Shown: positions 1-11,651 of the stretch, piece after piece
Position numbering within the stretch: the stretch's first letter is position 1
Layout: each line of letters starts with the position of its first letter
DNA from: Juglans regia
Lineage: Eukaryota > Streptophyta > Magnoliopsida > Fagales > Juglandaceae
NCBI RefSeq assembly: GCF_001411555.2
Contig: NC_049910.1
Coordinates: forward strand, 33,333,250 to 33,397,249
Length of the DNA stretch: 64,000 bases
Direction: 5' to 3'
Notes under the pieces: generated by a model
The model's input: the letters and a program-made list of their open reading frames with translations, nothing else
Told to the model about the DNA's origin: nothing
Database searches by the model: none
Translations under genes and position numbers: made by a program

Positions 1-32
1 GGTAATTTAAACAAATTTCTACCTTTCTAGCT

Positions 33-80
<48 letters not shown>

Positions 81-640
81 TGATCATTAGTACCCATTTT
101 GTATCTTTTTTTGTTTTTTTCCCCTTTTAACATATATAGTACGTGAAACTCTAGCTAGTTTGATCGATCCCATGCAATAAGCTCTAAACATGCACAACAA
201 TGATCGTTTCTACAACCAAATTAGGCAACTGATGAGCCAATTATATATCCCGTGCAAAGTACCTTGAACAGAATCCAGCCACCAAATCCCTAATTACTCC
301 AATATCTATATTTTAGGCTCCAACCATTCAGCTTTATTGTTCTTTATTAACTAATTATTTCTTGTACGTGTTATAATTTAGTGACTCTTTTCTTACGTAC
401 CTGTCTTTAATTTCCCAATATATCTTAAAAAATAAATGTTAAGTACGCGAAATTTATTAATATTCAATACATATACAGTACGCAACCACATGCATGCAAT
501 TAATTAAGCTCTCTATTCTCTACTATATATGAGCAATATTGTGTGTGTGCCTGCATCTCCCACGCATGCACATAAAGTAATGGTCCTAGTGGCTAATTTA
601 TTACTTGGGTCATGTATACGTTAATGAAAGATGTGGTGCT
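1..640. other. AT-rich intergenic stretch with (TA)n
   Basis: No coding signal is visible. A (TA)n microsatellite runs from about 41 to 76. The rest is AT-rich plant intergenic sequence up to the left end of the CACTA-like element. Confidence 0.7.
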
Positions 641-656
641 AGTACTTGTACAGGAA

Positions 657-825
657 ATTGTGTTTTTTGAGACAAACTTTTGTCTCAAAAAATCCAAATT
701 TTGTCTCAAATTATATTTGGAGATGAAAAAATTTCATCTCTATTTTATCTCAAAAAGACTGTCTCAAAAAGTTTTTAGAGACGAAAATCAAATTTCATCT
801 CAAAAAATCATTTTTAGAGACGAAA
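657..825. repeat. Left subterminal GAGACGAAA/TTTCGTCTC foldbacks
   Basis: At least six GAGACRAA or TTYRTCTC words lie in alternating orientation. They can form several short hairpins. The mirror cluster is at 7845-8000, where GAGACGAAATTTCGTCTC is a perfect palindrome. Confidence 0.7.
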
Positions 826-829
826 TTAG

Positions 830-1290
830 GCGGATCCAGTCGAAACCGTTCGAACATATATTTTTTTTTAGACGAACCGATTTCGTCTCAATACATTGTT
901 CGAATGAAATATTTCTTCTTTCGACCCGAGACGTCCATTCGAACAATATGAAATATTTATTCGAACTAATGACCATATTTCATCCTGTTCGAACAAACGG
1001 AGTGTTCGAACAGATTTTCTGCGTTCGAACTAATAAAATTTTCAAACGACTTGTGTTCGAACAAAAATTATGTCTATTCGAACAAAAATTTTATTTTCAA
1101 AAATTATATCCATGTGAACAGGATTTTGCATATTAATGTTGTTTGAACAAATAGTTTATTGTTCGAACATCCGTATTTCTCATTTGTCATTCGAATGGGT
1201 TAGTTTTTGTTCGAATTGGTTGGTTTTTGTTCGAATGGAATTACAAATGGTAAATTACCGTTCGAGCTGGTTATTTATCGTTCGAACTAT
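830..1290. repeat. Left GTTCGAAC-type site cluster
   Basis: About 14 TTCGAA cores, most as GTTCGAAC or ATTCGAAC, are spaced about 15-30 bp apart. Further clusters occur at 3778-3835, 4350-4655, 5538-6075 and 7685-7885. In CACTA elements, short subterminal repeats of this kind are binding sites for the element's DNA-binding protein. That role is inferred here. The open frame at 612-1136 is a by-product of these repeats and is not called as a gene. Confidence 0.7.
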
Positions 1291-1429
1291 AGTAATCATA
1301 CAGTTAAGAATTTAATTAAAAATACCATATTAATATTACACAAATTGTAATTCAAATATCAATTGTTCACATGTTTTGGAACATCATAATATAAATCCAA
1401 TTAAAGAAAAGATAAATTTTAAGACTATG

Positions 1430-2620
1430 ATGGTGGCATAGAGTTTTGAGACATCATTGATTGGAATTGTTCAAATATTTTTTGGTTATTCAACTGCATG
1501 CTCTTTTCTAATCTTGCCTTCAAATCCGCTGCTTGATCTAATCGGGTCAGCATCTATTTTTCCTTGAACCTCAATCGTTTTATCTCAAGTGCTGCTTCCT
1601 CCAATTCTTTAAAATCTTGTCGTCATTCGATCTGGCTCAAGAATATGATGATGATGATGATGATGGTTTTACGCAACATCCTAAGCCCCTCAAATATCCA
1701 GAACGTGATCCAAGAACTTTAGAAATGATCTGAGTATCGTTGACAGATGATGCATCAGATGGATCCGCAACAGTTTCCTTAAGAGATATCATCTTGTCCT
1801 ACAAAAAAAAAAAACATTAAAGTTAGTATAAGTAACAAAAATATTATGTGACAATGGAATTAAAAAAACTTAAACTTACATAATCTGCCTCTGCTTCGGG
1901 ACTGGCCCAAACACCATCACGATTTCTATGTGATCATCACTAACCTCAAGTAGTGATCAATCTCTGCGCAGTTATGGGATGCAAAGTCTGAGAAAATATA
2001 GTAAATGTCGATGAGGCTCTCATCTCTCGCGCACCTGCATAATTTCGGTCTGGTCTTGTAAATCTAGTATCAACCCTAGGAAAATACATTGAACAAAAGG
2101 TATGCCACTCATTATCAATATATAACTCTGCAATCGAACCTTCTGGACGAGCTTGATTCCCCACAGATCGCTTAAGTTTTTTCAAAAACCGTTCAATAGG
2201 ATACATCCATTCATACTGAACCGGGCTAGAGACTAAAGCCTCACGAGGTAGGTGCACAGTCAAATGAACTATTACATCAAAGAATGAAGGCGGGTACAAA
2301 CTCTCCAATTTGCACAATATTACTACAATGTCAGCTTCTATCTCAGTCATATCCTCTCCATTATCATCACTGTAATCAGGATCGTCCACATTAATGTCGT
2401 CTATGTCGATGTCGTTATCCTCCTCCATTTGATTAGTCTGACTACTAAATCTAACTCCTTTAGAAAATGATTCACCATGTAAGACCCAAGGTGAGTATTT
2501 AGGATCAATTTCATTTACAAATAAATGATCCTTCGCTACCACCAAATTATAAGAATTAAGATTTTTGCACTTCTTGCACTGATATCTTATAAATCCTTGA
2601 CTGTCAACACTTATAGTTAT
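1430..2620 (-). pseudogene. CACTA transposase remnant, internally deleted (Transpos_assoc, DUF4218, Transposase_24-like)
   Basis: Read on the - strand. Around 2540-2620 there is a Transpos_assoc-like segment (CKKC pair, then SPWVLHGE). It runs straight into an acidic linker and a DUF4218 domain over about 2345-1990 (CKLESLYPPSFFDVIVHL, WMYPIERFLKKLK, ARPEGSIAE). After a break comes NRDGVWASPEAEADY, then a possible 81-bp GT-AG intron (1799-1879). The last piece contains VLGSRSGYLRGLG and is typical of the C-terminal Transposase_24 region. The catalytic TNP2 domain and DUF4216, which belong between Transpos_assoc and DUF4218 in full-length proteins, are absent. Stops interrupt the frame after ITAQRLITT and in the C-terminal coiled segment. 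I infer an internally deleted CACTA transposase that cannot supply catalytic activity. Confidence 0.75.
1645..1665. repeat. (GAT)n microsatellite in the transposase tail
   Basis: About seven ATG/GAT trinucleotides encode a Ser run on the - strand, inside the C-terminal part of the transposase remnant. Confidence 0.8.
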
Positions 2621-3258
2621 GTGAGCAAACTCTATAAAAAAACCTTCACCCCTTGTACATACTCCTTATTATTTCGCCAAAGTCTATCTCTCAGTAGAAT
2701 CTAATTTTTATCCATTGTATTTCCGTTACTTGTCGGATGTCTATAAAAAAATACCTAATTTATGGAATAAACACTATAAAAAAAAATCTAACTTTTATAA
2801 GGTAGTTGATCATATCACATCCGATAGACTATCATTTTTATCGCATATATACTTAGTCCTAAACTCTAATGTTAGTAAAAATTTCGACAGTATTTCCATA
2901 CAATTCTCCAAGTATGCTAGTTACGATAAGTCGTCAACCCTATTAATGGGCCGAGAAACTTACAGACCACATACTCGAAGAATGTAAGAATTCGCTGAAC
3001 CAAAATTTTAATTGACTAACACAAGAGTTTAAACCGAATATATCTATCGTATAGATAATAGAATCCCAAACTGTCCACTTTGGACAATTTAAGAGTTGTA
3101 CCCAAACATTCTTTAAGAGAATATTTAGCCACAACTCTTGAACGGGTCTAAGGTTCAAGTACAAATAAAAATAACCCTAAAATTCAAAACTATCCAACTC
3201 CTAATACAATTATACAATAAAATCACATTCCAAATCACAAATACATTGCAAAATTACA
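2621..3258. other. Internal CACTA sequence without recognisable coding
   Basis: AT-rich sequence with short open frames on both strands (2715-2987, 2943-3164). None resembles a protein I know. I treat them as chance frames. Confidence 0.5.
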
Positions 3259-3740
3259 TTAACTATTAACAATTGGTATGTTATATCTATATTTTAAGTT
3301 TTCATTTTAATTTTAGTGCAAAATATTTTGTAATTATATTATATTATTTTGTATTTAAATTGTTTATAAGTATTAAACATTAATTTAACTATTAACAATT
3401 GCTACGTTATATCTATATTTTAAGTTTCCATTTTAATTATAGTGTAAAATATTTTGTAATTATACTATATTATTTTGTAATTAAATTGTTTATAAGTATT
3501 AAACATTAATTTAAGTTTTAACAATTACTATGTTATATTATATTTTAAGTTTCCATTTTAATTTTAGTGCAAAATATTTTACAATTATATTATATTATTT
3601 TTTAATTAAATTGTTTATAAGTATTAAACATTAATTTAACTTTTAACAATTGATATCTTATATCTATATTTTAAGTTTCCATTTTAATTTTAGTGCAAAA
3701 TATTTTGTAATTATACTATATTATTTTATATTTTTATATC
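3259..3740. repeat. Tandem array, about 126-bp unit, nearly 4 copies
   Basis: Units start near 3259, 3385, 3511 and 3636, each opening with a variant of TTAACTATTAACAATTG and containing TTTAGTGCAAAATATTTT. Copies differ by scattered substitutions. The array lies inside the CACTA-like element. Confidence 0.85.
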
Positions 3741-4902
3741 TTATAATTATATAATTGTTATGTTATATTATATTATGTTCGAACAAGATTCTTATCGGAC
3801 ATGATCCCGTTCGAATTAACATTATAACATTCGAATGGGACAAACCTAGATTCTAGACACAAAACTGAGACAAAACATTTGCCACAAAACACAATCTCTT
3901 AAGATGTATATTGGCAGAGTGCTCATTTTAAATGAGATTGCACAAACACAAATATACCAAAAATCTTAACATAATTAATTAAAAACTATAAATTCTTAAA
4001 AATCTAAAAACTATAAATATTATCTTGAATTTAAGCAATCCAAACAAAATATGAATTCACAATACCTACATAAGATAAAACACATTATGAGAAAATCATA
4101 AATCATGTGCAATAAACTAACATTAATGAAACTCGAAATACAAAAAAACATAGAAAAAAAAAGTAATACCTTTTATAAACCTCTCATCTCTCTCAAGAAT
4201 CTCTTCTCTCACTAAGTTTGTTCCTCTCTCTCTCTCCACAACACACTCTCACACACACAAAATCATCTGCCGTGCTCTGCCTCCAAATAAATTTTTATCA
4301 ATTGTGCAAATGAAATGGAGGTTGAGGTTTTTGAATCTGTGAAGTCCTGTTCGAACAAGACATTTACGCATTCGAACACAAAAATTTCGAATACGTGCCA
4401 AATCTGCCACGATTTAATTCACGTTCGAACGTGTAATATTGTTGTTTGAACTAACAAATCAAAGTATTCATTGGCATATTCTTCAAATGTAGACAAGCTC
4501 AAAGGATATTTTCGTAACACTATTCAACTAGTTCGTTCGAATGACAAATTTTCACGTTCGAATAAACAAAACTTTAGAGTATTTGGCATGAAGTTTCCCT
4601 TTAAACACATTTCACTATATAAAACCGTTCGAACGAGACATTATTGGATTCGAACTAATGTATAAAATATTTTAATATTATATAGCATATAATATATATA
4701 GATACTATAGCAACTATTTTATATTATAATTGATAATATGTAATATACTTTTGGTCTAATAGTTAATATAATACATATACTATATGTACTAAATATTAAT
4801 ATATAGTACTTATTAATATATATGTACATAGTAACTATATGTCTTCTAATTTTGCATAATATATTATATAACTTACTACCTTGTAATATAAAATATAATA
4901 AG
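3741..4902. other. Internal CACTA filler with two TTCGAA clusters
   Basis: Contains TTCGAA clusters (3778-3835, 4350-4655) and a CT/CA-rich patch at 4180-4265. The frame at 4471-4665 overlaps the TTCGAA repeats and is not a credible gene. Confidence 0.55.
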
Positions 4903-5330
4903 TATAGTTATCATAACTTATAAGAGCTATAGCTATATAGTAACTATATAATACTTACACTATAGTAGCTATATAACTAATAACTACTATATATATATAT
5001 ATTAATTATATTAACTTGTATAGTTATCATAACTTATAATAGCTATAGCTATATAATAACTATATAATACTTACACTGTAGTAGCTATATAACTAATAGC
5101 TACTATATTTATATTTATATTAATTATATTAACTTGTATAGTTATCATAACTTATAATAGCTATAACTATATAGTGACTATATATAATACTTACACTGTA
5201 ATAACTATATAACTATTAACTAATATATCTATATATTAATTATACTAACTTGTATAGTTATCATAACTTATAATAGCAATAACATTTATATAACTAGTAA
5301 CTATAGTTATTAGTTATCATAACTTATATA
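4903..5330. repeat. Tandem array, about 117-bp unit, about 3.7 copies
   Basis: TATAGTTATCATAACTTATA recurs at 4903, 5019, 5137 and 5253, each followed by TAGCTATA-rich sequence and ATACTTACACTGTAGTAGC variants. The very low GC content suggests replication slippage or unequal exchange. Confidence 0.85.
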
Positions 5331-6177
5331 TAGTAGTTATACAATTAAAACATTGTAATTATACTAAGTACTTAGTATAATAGAATAAATATATTTACAA
5401 ATAATATACTAAATATATTAATTAAAATTATTATAATACTATTATTAGTTTTATTTTTATACTTTTGTACTTTGTAATATTAGTATTATTATATATTACT
5501 ATTAGTAATATAATTATAAATATATTAGTATAATAATCGTTCGAACGGATATTTATCCAGTTCAAACGAGATGTCACGGTCATTATAGACCTAGTTCGAA
5601 TACAATGAAACAAATCACTCCAATTCGAACCAGCTGTCGTCGAGACCTCCGATTTCGCCCCTTATCTCCCCCGTGAAAACTGCCACTCAACCGCGGTAGC
5701 AACCCCACATTTGAAGTTCTAAGAGGTATGGGTCAAGTCTCCACATCTATTGTTTGGTTTTATGTTCGAATGGATTGTGTTTGGGGGGGTATGGATTTCG
5801 AATCCGAAATCCCCCATTTTGGTGTAACAAAGGATAACATCTAGATTGAGTTTTTAAGTTCGGGGCTAAGTCGACTCAGCCATGGCTATTGGCTTCTTCC
5901 CGTTCGATCTAATTCTAGTCTATTCGAACGCTCAGTTGCCAGAAAACATTATTTCTATTTGAACAACTTATTAATAAATTCGTTCGAACGAACAAAGATT
6001 GCCGGTTCGAATGAATAGAATAGTCCATTCGAAAAGATTTTACTAGTTCGAACAAAATATGTTCCGTTCGAACAAATTATTTCAATTCAGTTCAATATAG
6101 TATAATTCTTCAATAATATAATTTAAATATTATGGTTTATTATATTATTACTTTTCTTATAGTTTAACAGTATATCA

Positions 6178-7239
6178 ATGGCATCTAGCGGAAGAAAACA
6201 TGCGAGAGATCAGCCCAGCCAAAGTAGTGGAGCAGCTCATGCTCAGGAGATCAGGCCTATACTTGTCGAGCGTCCAGTCATTTTGTCTGAATTCTCCGAT
6301 CTTTCAGGGGAGGGACAGAGGATACAGTCCATCTTCATCGAGCGAAGATGGATACCGATCTGTGAGCAGTGGGGGACTGCATATCCAGAGATGGTCGGTG
6401 AGTTCTACTGTGCCATTGGAGAACTAAGCGCTGATATTCTGTTCTACACCTTATCTGTCCGGGGAGTTAGTATTAATTTCTCTTTCCGCATTATTGCTGA
6501 GTTCCTTGACATCCTGTGCATGGCCGACGCATATCCTGCAACAGCTACAAGGGGACTAATGGCTGCACCATCTGATTCCGACACACCGGCCGCATCCTCC
6601 ATGCTAGCCTCGAATGTAGATTCAGATGCTAGTGAGGATGGTAGCGAGGATGATGATCTACCTGATAATGGTCTCACAGACGATCAAGTGTGTCAAATAG
6701 TGCGAGACCCATCGGCTCCTCCATATGATGGGAGCAAGGTGATCCAACAGGCCGATTGTATAGCATTTTTCAGAATGCTTAATTTGATTGTTGGTTATAA
6801 CATCGATTAGAAAAAACACAAGATTGATTTCGGGATCGATCGAGCCAGATTTTTGCTACGGATAGCACGGGGGGACCCCATCGATTTGGCATTGTATTTC
6901 TTCTTCCGCATTCGATCGAAGTCATGCTTTTCCAGTAGAGGTAGTCTACCATTTGCACTGCTGATATCTAACCTTCTATTCTGATCAAGGGTTACAGTGT
7001 CTGTGACTGAGCGGAAGTCGCCAGAGATGGGGTCCATTAACAAGATCACATTCAGCAAGAGCAAGGGGCACTTGCGGAAGACTGCACCAGAACAGCCTAG
7101 TGATCCTCCCACAGATCCAGCTTCTAGTAGTACGGCCGCTGTTGAGAGACAGCCTCTTGGGGCTACTTAGGATCAGGTACGAGCTTTGTTTATGGAGTTT
7201 GTTGAGCCCATAATGGAGAAGTTTAGGGATCTGGAATGA
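6178..7239 (+). pseudogene. Plant transposon accessory gene remnant (Transposase_32-like)
   Basis: From ATG 6178 a 210-codon frame runs to TAG 6808-6810. The same frame then continues to be protein-like through stops at 6982, 7168 and 7237. The first part contains RRWIPICEQWGTAYPEM, then EFYCAIGEL and LYTLSVRGVSINFS-like residues, as in the putative plant transposon protein domain. An acidic Ser-rich linker follows (residues about 145-175). The part after the first stop contains DRARFLLRIARGDPIDLALY and SSRGSLPFALLISNLLF, which fits the C-terminal half of that domain. Three or more in-frame stops make it a pseudogene. It lies on the strand opposite the transposase remnant, within the same element. 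Its function is unknown even for intact relatives. Confidence 0.6.
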
Positions 7240-7680
7240 CGTATTAAAATGTTACAAGAGGAATGTTGATCTACTAAGGACCCAATGATAGTTTTAGTTA
7301 TTATTTTACTTTTTTATGTTGTATTGAATATTATATATTTGAGATGTAATTAATGTATGATTTTTTTTTTTCGTGTTTACTCCTTTGTTTATTTTTTTCA
7401 TTTTACTTGTTGTTCATGATACTGTAAAAAATGATAGTATCTTTAAAGTTATATTTATATAAATTTAACATGAAAGAAATCACTATAAAGTTTTGAAGTT
7501 AATTACATAAAATTAATTTATGAATTTATAAATATTTTAACTCACCGCAAATCATAATATATAATATATACACATTTTTATATTTTGAAAATGATAACAA
7601 ATTAATGGAAAAAATACTTATTACTTTAATGAAAAAAATATATGCACAATTCCATACTAATAAAAAAATTAATTGAAAAA
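7240..7680. other. Right internal part of the CACTA-like element
   Basis: AT-rich sequence with no coding signal, linking the broken gene to the right TTCGAA and GAGACGAAA terminal region. Confidence 0.5.
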
Positions 7681-8027
7681 ATGTCCATTCGAACAAAGAA
7701 ATTTAAGTTCGAATAGTTATTAACCTTCCCCGAGAAAAATAAATTAATTTTCTGCCAATAATATTATTCAAACAGATTATATACTATTCGAACAGACATT
7801 AATTCCATGTTTGAACTTATTTCGTTCTGTTCAAACGGTTTTCCTTTTTTGAGACGATTTTATTTGTCATAAAATATCTTGTTCGAATTGATATTTCTCC
7901 TTTTGAACGAATTTAGTAGGTCAGACATTTTTGGAGACGAAATTTCGTCTCAACAAATGATTTTTAGGGATGAAATTTAATTTGTTTCTAACAAATTTTA
8001 TCCTTAAAAGTCAAATTTCATGTAATG

Positions 8028-8082
8028 CATAGTACTTAAAAGTAATTAAATGAGGTCCCGCTACGAGGTGATGATCATTACC

Positions 8083-8117
<35 letters not shown>

Positions 8118-8725
8118 CGTATATAGTTTTTATTTATATATGTGATCATTAAAAAGACCAATTAAGAGTCTTCAACTATTCCGTTACGTTTGGATATATA
8201 GATAGATCATTTGAAAGAAAATATTCGAATTTGGGTCTTTTAAATTCAAATCTACCGTCAGTACGTACTACAGCATATAAGGCTTTTTGCGGTGATCAGA
8301 ATAATTAAAAAAGTCATAAAACTTGCTGGAAATTAATAACTTTTTGGCGATTTTTAGTCGCCGTGAAGTGATCACAAATGTCTCGTCTTAATTTTTTTTT
8401 TTTTCAATTCATCCAAATGATGATCAAGAGTTTTAAAATCCCATGATGATTTAAAATATATATCCAACTTGAAATGCATCAATCTTGGAGTTAATATATT
8501 TTGCATATCAGGATTTGCAATCTTGGAGTTAATTTGTAGAATAGTGTGTGTATATACACAATGACCAAAACAAACATGCAATATGAAATTGAGAATTTAG
8601 CCATTAATTAAGCCGCTACTGATCATGCATGGGATCATCGATCAGTACTTGATGAACTTAATTGGCTAATATTTTTGGTACATGATTGTCTACTCTTGCT
8701 ATTTTTTATGCATCTAATTGGTTAT
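8028..8725. other. Intergenic, (TA)n near 8085-8111
   Basis: Contains a (TA)n tract at about 8085-8111. I see no gene. Sequence homologous to the neighbouring LINE fades out near 8726. Confidence 0.6.
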
Positions 8726-11651
8726 AAAGCGATCTGATAAGCATAACGCAATCCAGCTTTTGACTAAAAAAAACTAATATTGGGAAAATACATAGCTTCG
8801 TCCACTTTAAACAAAAGTGAATTTTCCTTCTTCAAGAGTCGTCAGCCTTGTTTAGCTAAGAGAGCAAAATTAAAGAGCCTTAAATTTTTAAAACCCAAAC
8901 CCCCTGAAAGTGGTTGGTTTTTTTTCAAGACTAAAACTCAAAACTTTGAAAACATCTCATCTCATCATTACAACTTTTTCAAATTCCCACACAAAATAAA
9001 ATAAACAATTTAACTTTTTCAAATCTCAAAGCAAAAATAATATTAAAAATATATTATAACTATATTTTATTCAACTTTTTAACTTTAATCTCAATTCATC
9101 TCATCTCATCTTTGAAAACAAACGAGGTCAAATCACATAACTTTTCCCAACTAATCCAATGAATCTTCCATTCTTTAGATTGATTTCCCCATCAAAAGTG
9201 AGCCATCATCCTTTCTAACTCAGAACAAAAAGATTTGGAAAACAGGAAACAACTCATAGCATACGTCGGAATATACATTGCTACAGCTTTAAGCAAAACC
9301 TCTCTCCCCCCTTGTGATAACATATTTCCTCTCCATGTTTGTAGTTTTAGCCATAGCCTTTGTTTAACACTAGAAAAAGCTTCTTTCTTTGATCTATCCA
9401 CCATTGGAGGAAGACCCAGATACTTTTCAAACTACTGTGTATGAATCCCCTCAAAGCTGCATAATTTGACGCTTTAAATCTTCCTGAACATTTCAACAAA
9501 AAACCATAGCCGTGTTATCTTTATTAATACACTGGCTAGAAGCTTTCTCATAAATACTCAATAAAAGCTTAAGCTTCTCATTTGTAACCACATCTACTCT
9601 ATAAAAGATCACACTATCATCGGCGAATAACAAATGATTAACTCTTGGAGCACCCCTACAAATTTTTATACCCTCAACAACCCCCTACTAACTTCCCTTT
9701 TCAACAAACTGATTAAGCCTTCAGTGCATAAGAGAAACAGATAAGGAGACAATGGATCTCCTTGTTTAATTCCTCGACTTGGAATAATAAGCCCCTTTGG
9801 ACAGCCATTGACCAGAATGGAGAAAGAAACGGGTCTAACACACTTCATGACTAAACCAATCAGACCTTGTGCAAAACCAAGAGCCTCCATCATTCGCTCC
9901 AAAAAAGCCACTCCACTCTATCGTATGCCTTGCTCATATCAAGTTTTAGTGACATAAAGCCCTTTCTTCCTTTTTTCTTATTCCTAAAAAAATGCAACAG
10001 CTCATATGCAATCAAGATATTATCAGAGATTTGTTTATCGGGTACAAAAGCAGATTGGGTTTCAGAAATGACAAAGGCCAGTACTTTCTTTAACCTATTT
10101 GCAATGACTTTTGATAAAATCTTATTGAGCACGTTGCATAGGCTAATTGGTCTAAAATCAGCTACTTTAGAGGGACCATATATTTTAGGATTTAAAGTAA
10201 TGTGAGTGTGGTTCACATTCATAGGAAATTCTCCAGAATTCAAAGCCAAAAGCACTGAGTCAATAACAGACTTACCTATCACTGACCAATACTTCTGGAA
10301 AAAAAATTGGAGACATCCCATCTGGGCCCGAAGCTTTTGAAGGATGCATATGTTTAATAGCCTCTTCAACCTCCTCAGCCACATAAGGTCTAAATAAATC
10401 TTTGTTCATCTCATATGTTACCCGACTCTACCCTAGTAATAACTGCCTCCATATCCACCTCATCTGCGGCAGAGAACAACTTTGTAAAATAATTAGTCAC
10501 TAAATCTTCCAATTGAACACCTTTCTTCCAATTGCTCGACTCATCTTATAGCTGCAAAATATAATTTTTCTTTCTTCTAGCAGAAGTTTTAGCCACATGA
10601 CCCGAGATCTTTGTTTCCACATAACTTCATCTCTCTCAAGCTACTTTTGGACCTCATCCCTTGCTTGTTGTTCTATTACTTAAAAACCAAAAGGACCAGC
10701 TTCTTGCAAAACTTCCAATCTCCTTTTAGCGCTAGCTAATTCCTTTTGCACATTCCCAAAAGAACGCTGATTCCAAATTCCCAAATTAAAAGCACATTTG
10801 GTAATGGAATCCATGACCTTAGTAAGTGAAGGAGAACCTTCCATTTGATCCCAAGCTCTTTTTATAATACTAGCACATTCCCTCTCCCAACCCACATGGC
10901 TTCAAATCTAAAACAACTTTCTATGACGTCGTTTTATAAACCCACCATCTGAATCCCACCACAGAGGGATATGATCTGAATAGGAGGCTACCCCATGCTG
11001 AACCCACATATTAGGAAACAAATTACACTACAAAGAATTAGCAAGAAATCGGTCTTCTAATCTTTCACTAATTAAACCCCCCCCCCCCTTCCCTCCTATT
11101 ACTCCACATGAATTGGACAACATAAAACCCCAAATCTCTTAAATTACACACTGATAACACATATCTAAAATCCTCCAACAATTTATCAGACCTTAACCTG
11201 CCTCTATACTTCTCACTGTGATAAAGAATTTCATTAAAATTCCCAAAGACTAGCCAAGGAGACTAACAACCAGAACCCAGATTCTTTAGTAAAATTCCAA
11301 ACATAATGCCTCTTATTGGAATCAGGGTGTCCAAACACACCAGTCAGAAAACATTTCTCCCCATTAACACCAGTAAACCCAGCATGAATATGATGTTTTG
11401 AGAAATTCGCAATGGATAAATCAATCTCATCTTTCCACAACAATGCTGAACCACCACTACGACCCACACAATCCACAACAAAGCAGTTACTAAAACTAAA
11501 CTTAAATTTACAGAGATAAAATTATCTAGAAGACAATCGGGTTTCTTGCAAGAAACAAATATTAGGAGCTTCCTTCATGAACAAATCACGAAGGGTTCGG
11601 ATTCCTTGTGGGTTCCTAAGCCCACAACGATTCCAACTAAAAGTTTTCATG
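8726..11651 (-). pseudogene. LINE ORF2: endonuclease and reverse transcriptase
   Basis: Start chosen at ATG 11651 (MKTFSWNRCGLRNP, the usual N-terminus of plant LINE endonucleases), followed by FLQETR containing the catalytic Glu. Next come endonuclease segments (CVGRSGGSALLWKDE near 11470) and a linker. Reverse transcriptase blocks are DFRPISLCNVLNKILSKVIA and FMSLKLDMSKAYDRVEW at about 10380-9890, PSRGIKQGDPLSPYLFLLC at about 9790, and HLLFADDSVIFYR near 9640 with the FADD catalytic pair intact. The post-RT region follows at 9404-9192. Stops and frameshifts occur throughout, and a 12-bp C run (11077-11088) sits in the endonuclease. Enzyme activity is not expected. Confidence 0.85.
8931..9127. 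repeat. Family A MITE inserted in the LINE
   Basis: Terminal patches TCTCATCTCATC and CTCATCTCATCTTTG flank an AT-rich core with TTTTATTCAACTTTTTAAC. The LINE protein frame (EKLCDL) stops at its right edge and resumes (PLSGGLGF) on its left, so it inserted after the LINE. Other copies of this family are listed below. Confidence 0.75.

Larger units (their letters stand above)
646..8027. mobile_element. Degenerate CACTA (En/Spm)-like DNA transposon, about 7.4 kb
   Basis: Seen: the left end reads TTGTACAGGAAAT at 646. The reverse complement of the right end at 8027 reads CATTACATGAAAT. Both resemble the CACTACAAGAAA terminus of plant CACTA elements. Both ends are followed by GAGACGAAA/TTTCGTCTC-type subterminal inverted repeats (657-825 and 7845-8000). 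The body carries clustered GTTCGAAC-like sites, two tandem arrays, a - strand transposase remnant and a + strand transposon gene remnant. Exact borders are uncertain: TAGTACTT occurs just outside each end (640-647 and 8030-8037), but AGTACT is self-complementary, so it may belong to the inverted repeat rather than be a target duplication. The element appears non-autonomous because the transposase is internally deleted and both genes contain stops. Confidence 0.72.

Noticed and set aside
612..1136. 174-codon open frame near the left end
   Set aside because: Its sequence is made of the TTCGAA and GAGACGAAA repeats of the CACTA-like element, with no domain; open by chance.
830..1300. Regularly spaced GTTCGAAC as a CRISPR-like array
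   Set aside because: The repeats are 8 bp, irregularly spaced, palindromic and in a plant transposon.
640..8037. TAGTACTT on both sides as an 8-bp target duplication
   Set aside because: It does not sit flush with the inverted ends, and AGTACT is self-complementary, so it may be part of the inverted repeat. CACTA elements leave 3 bp.
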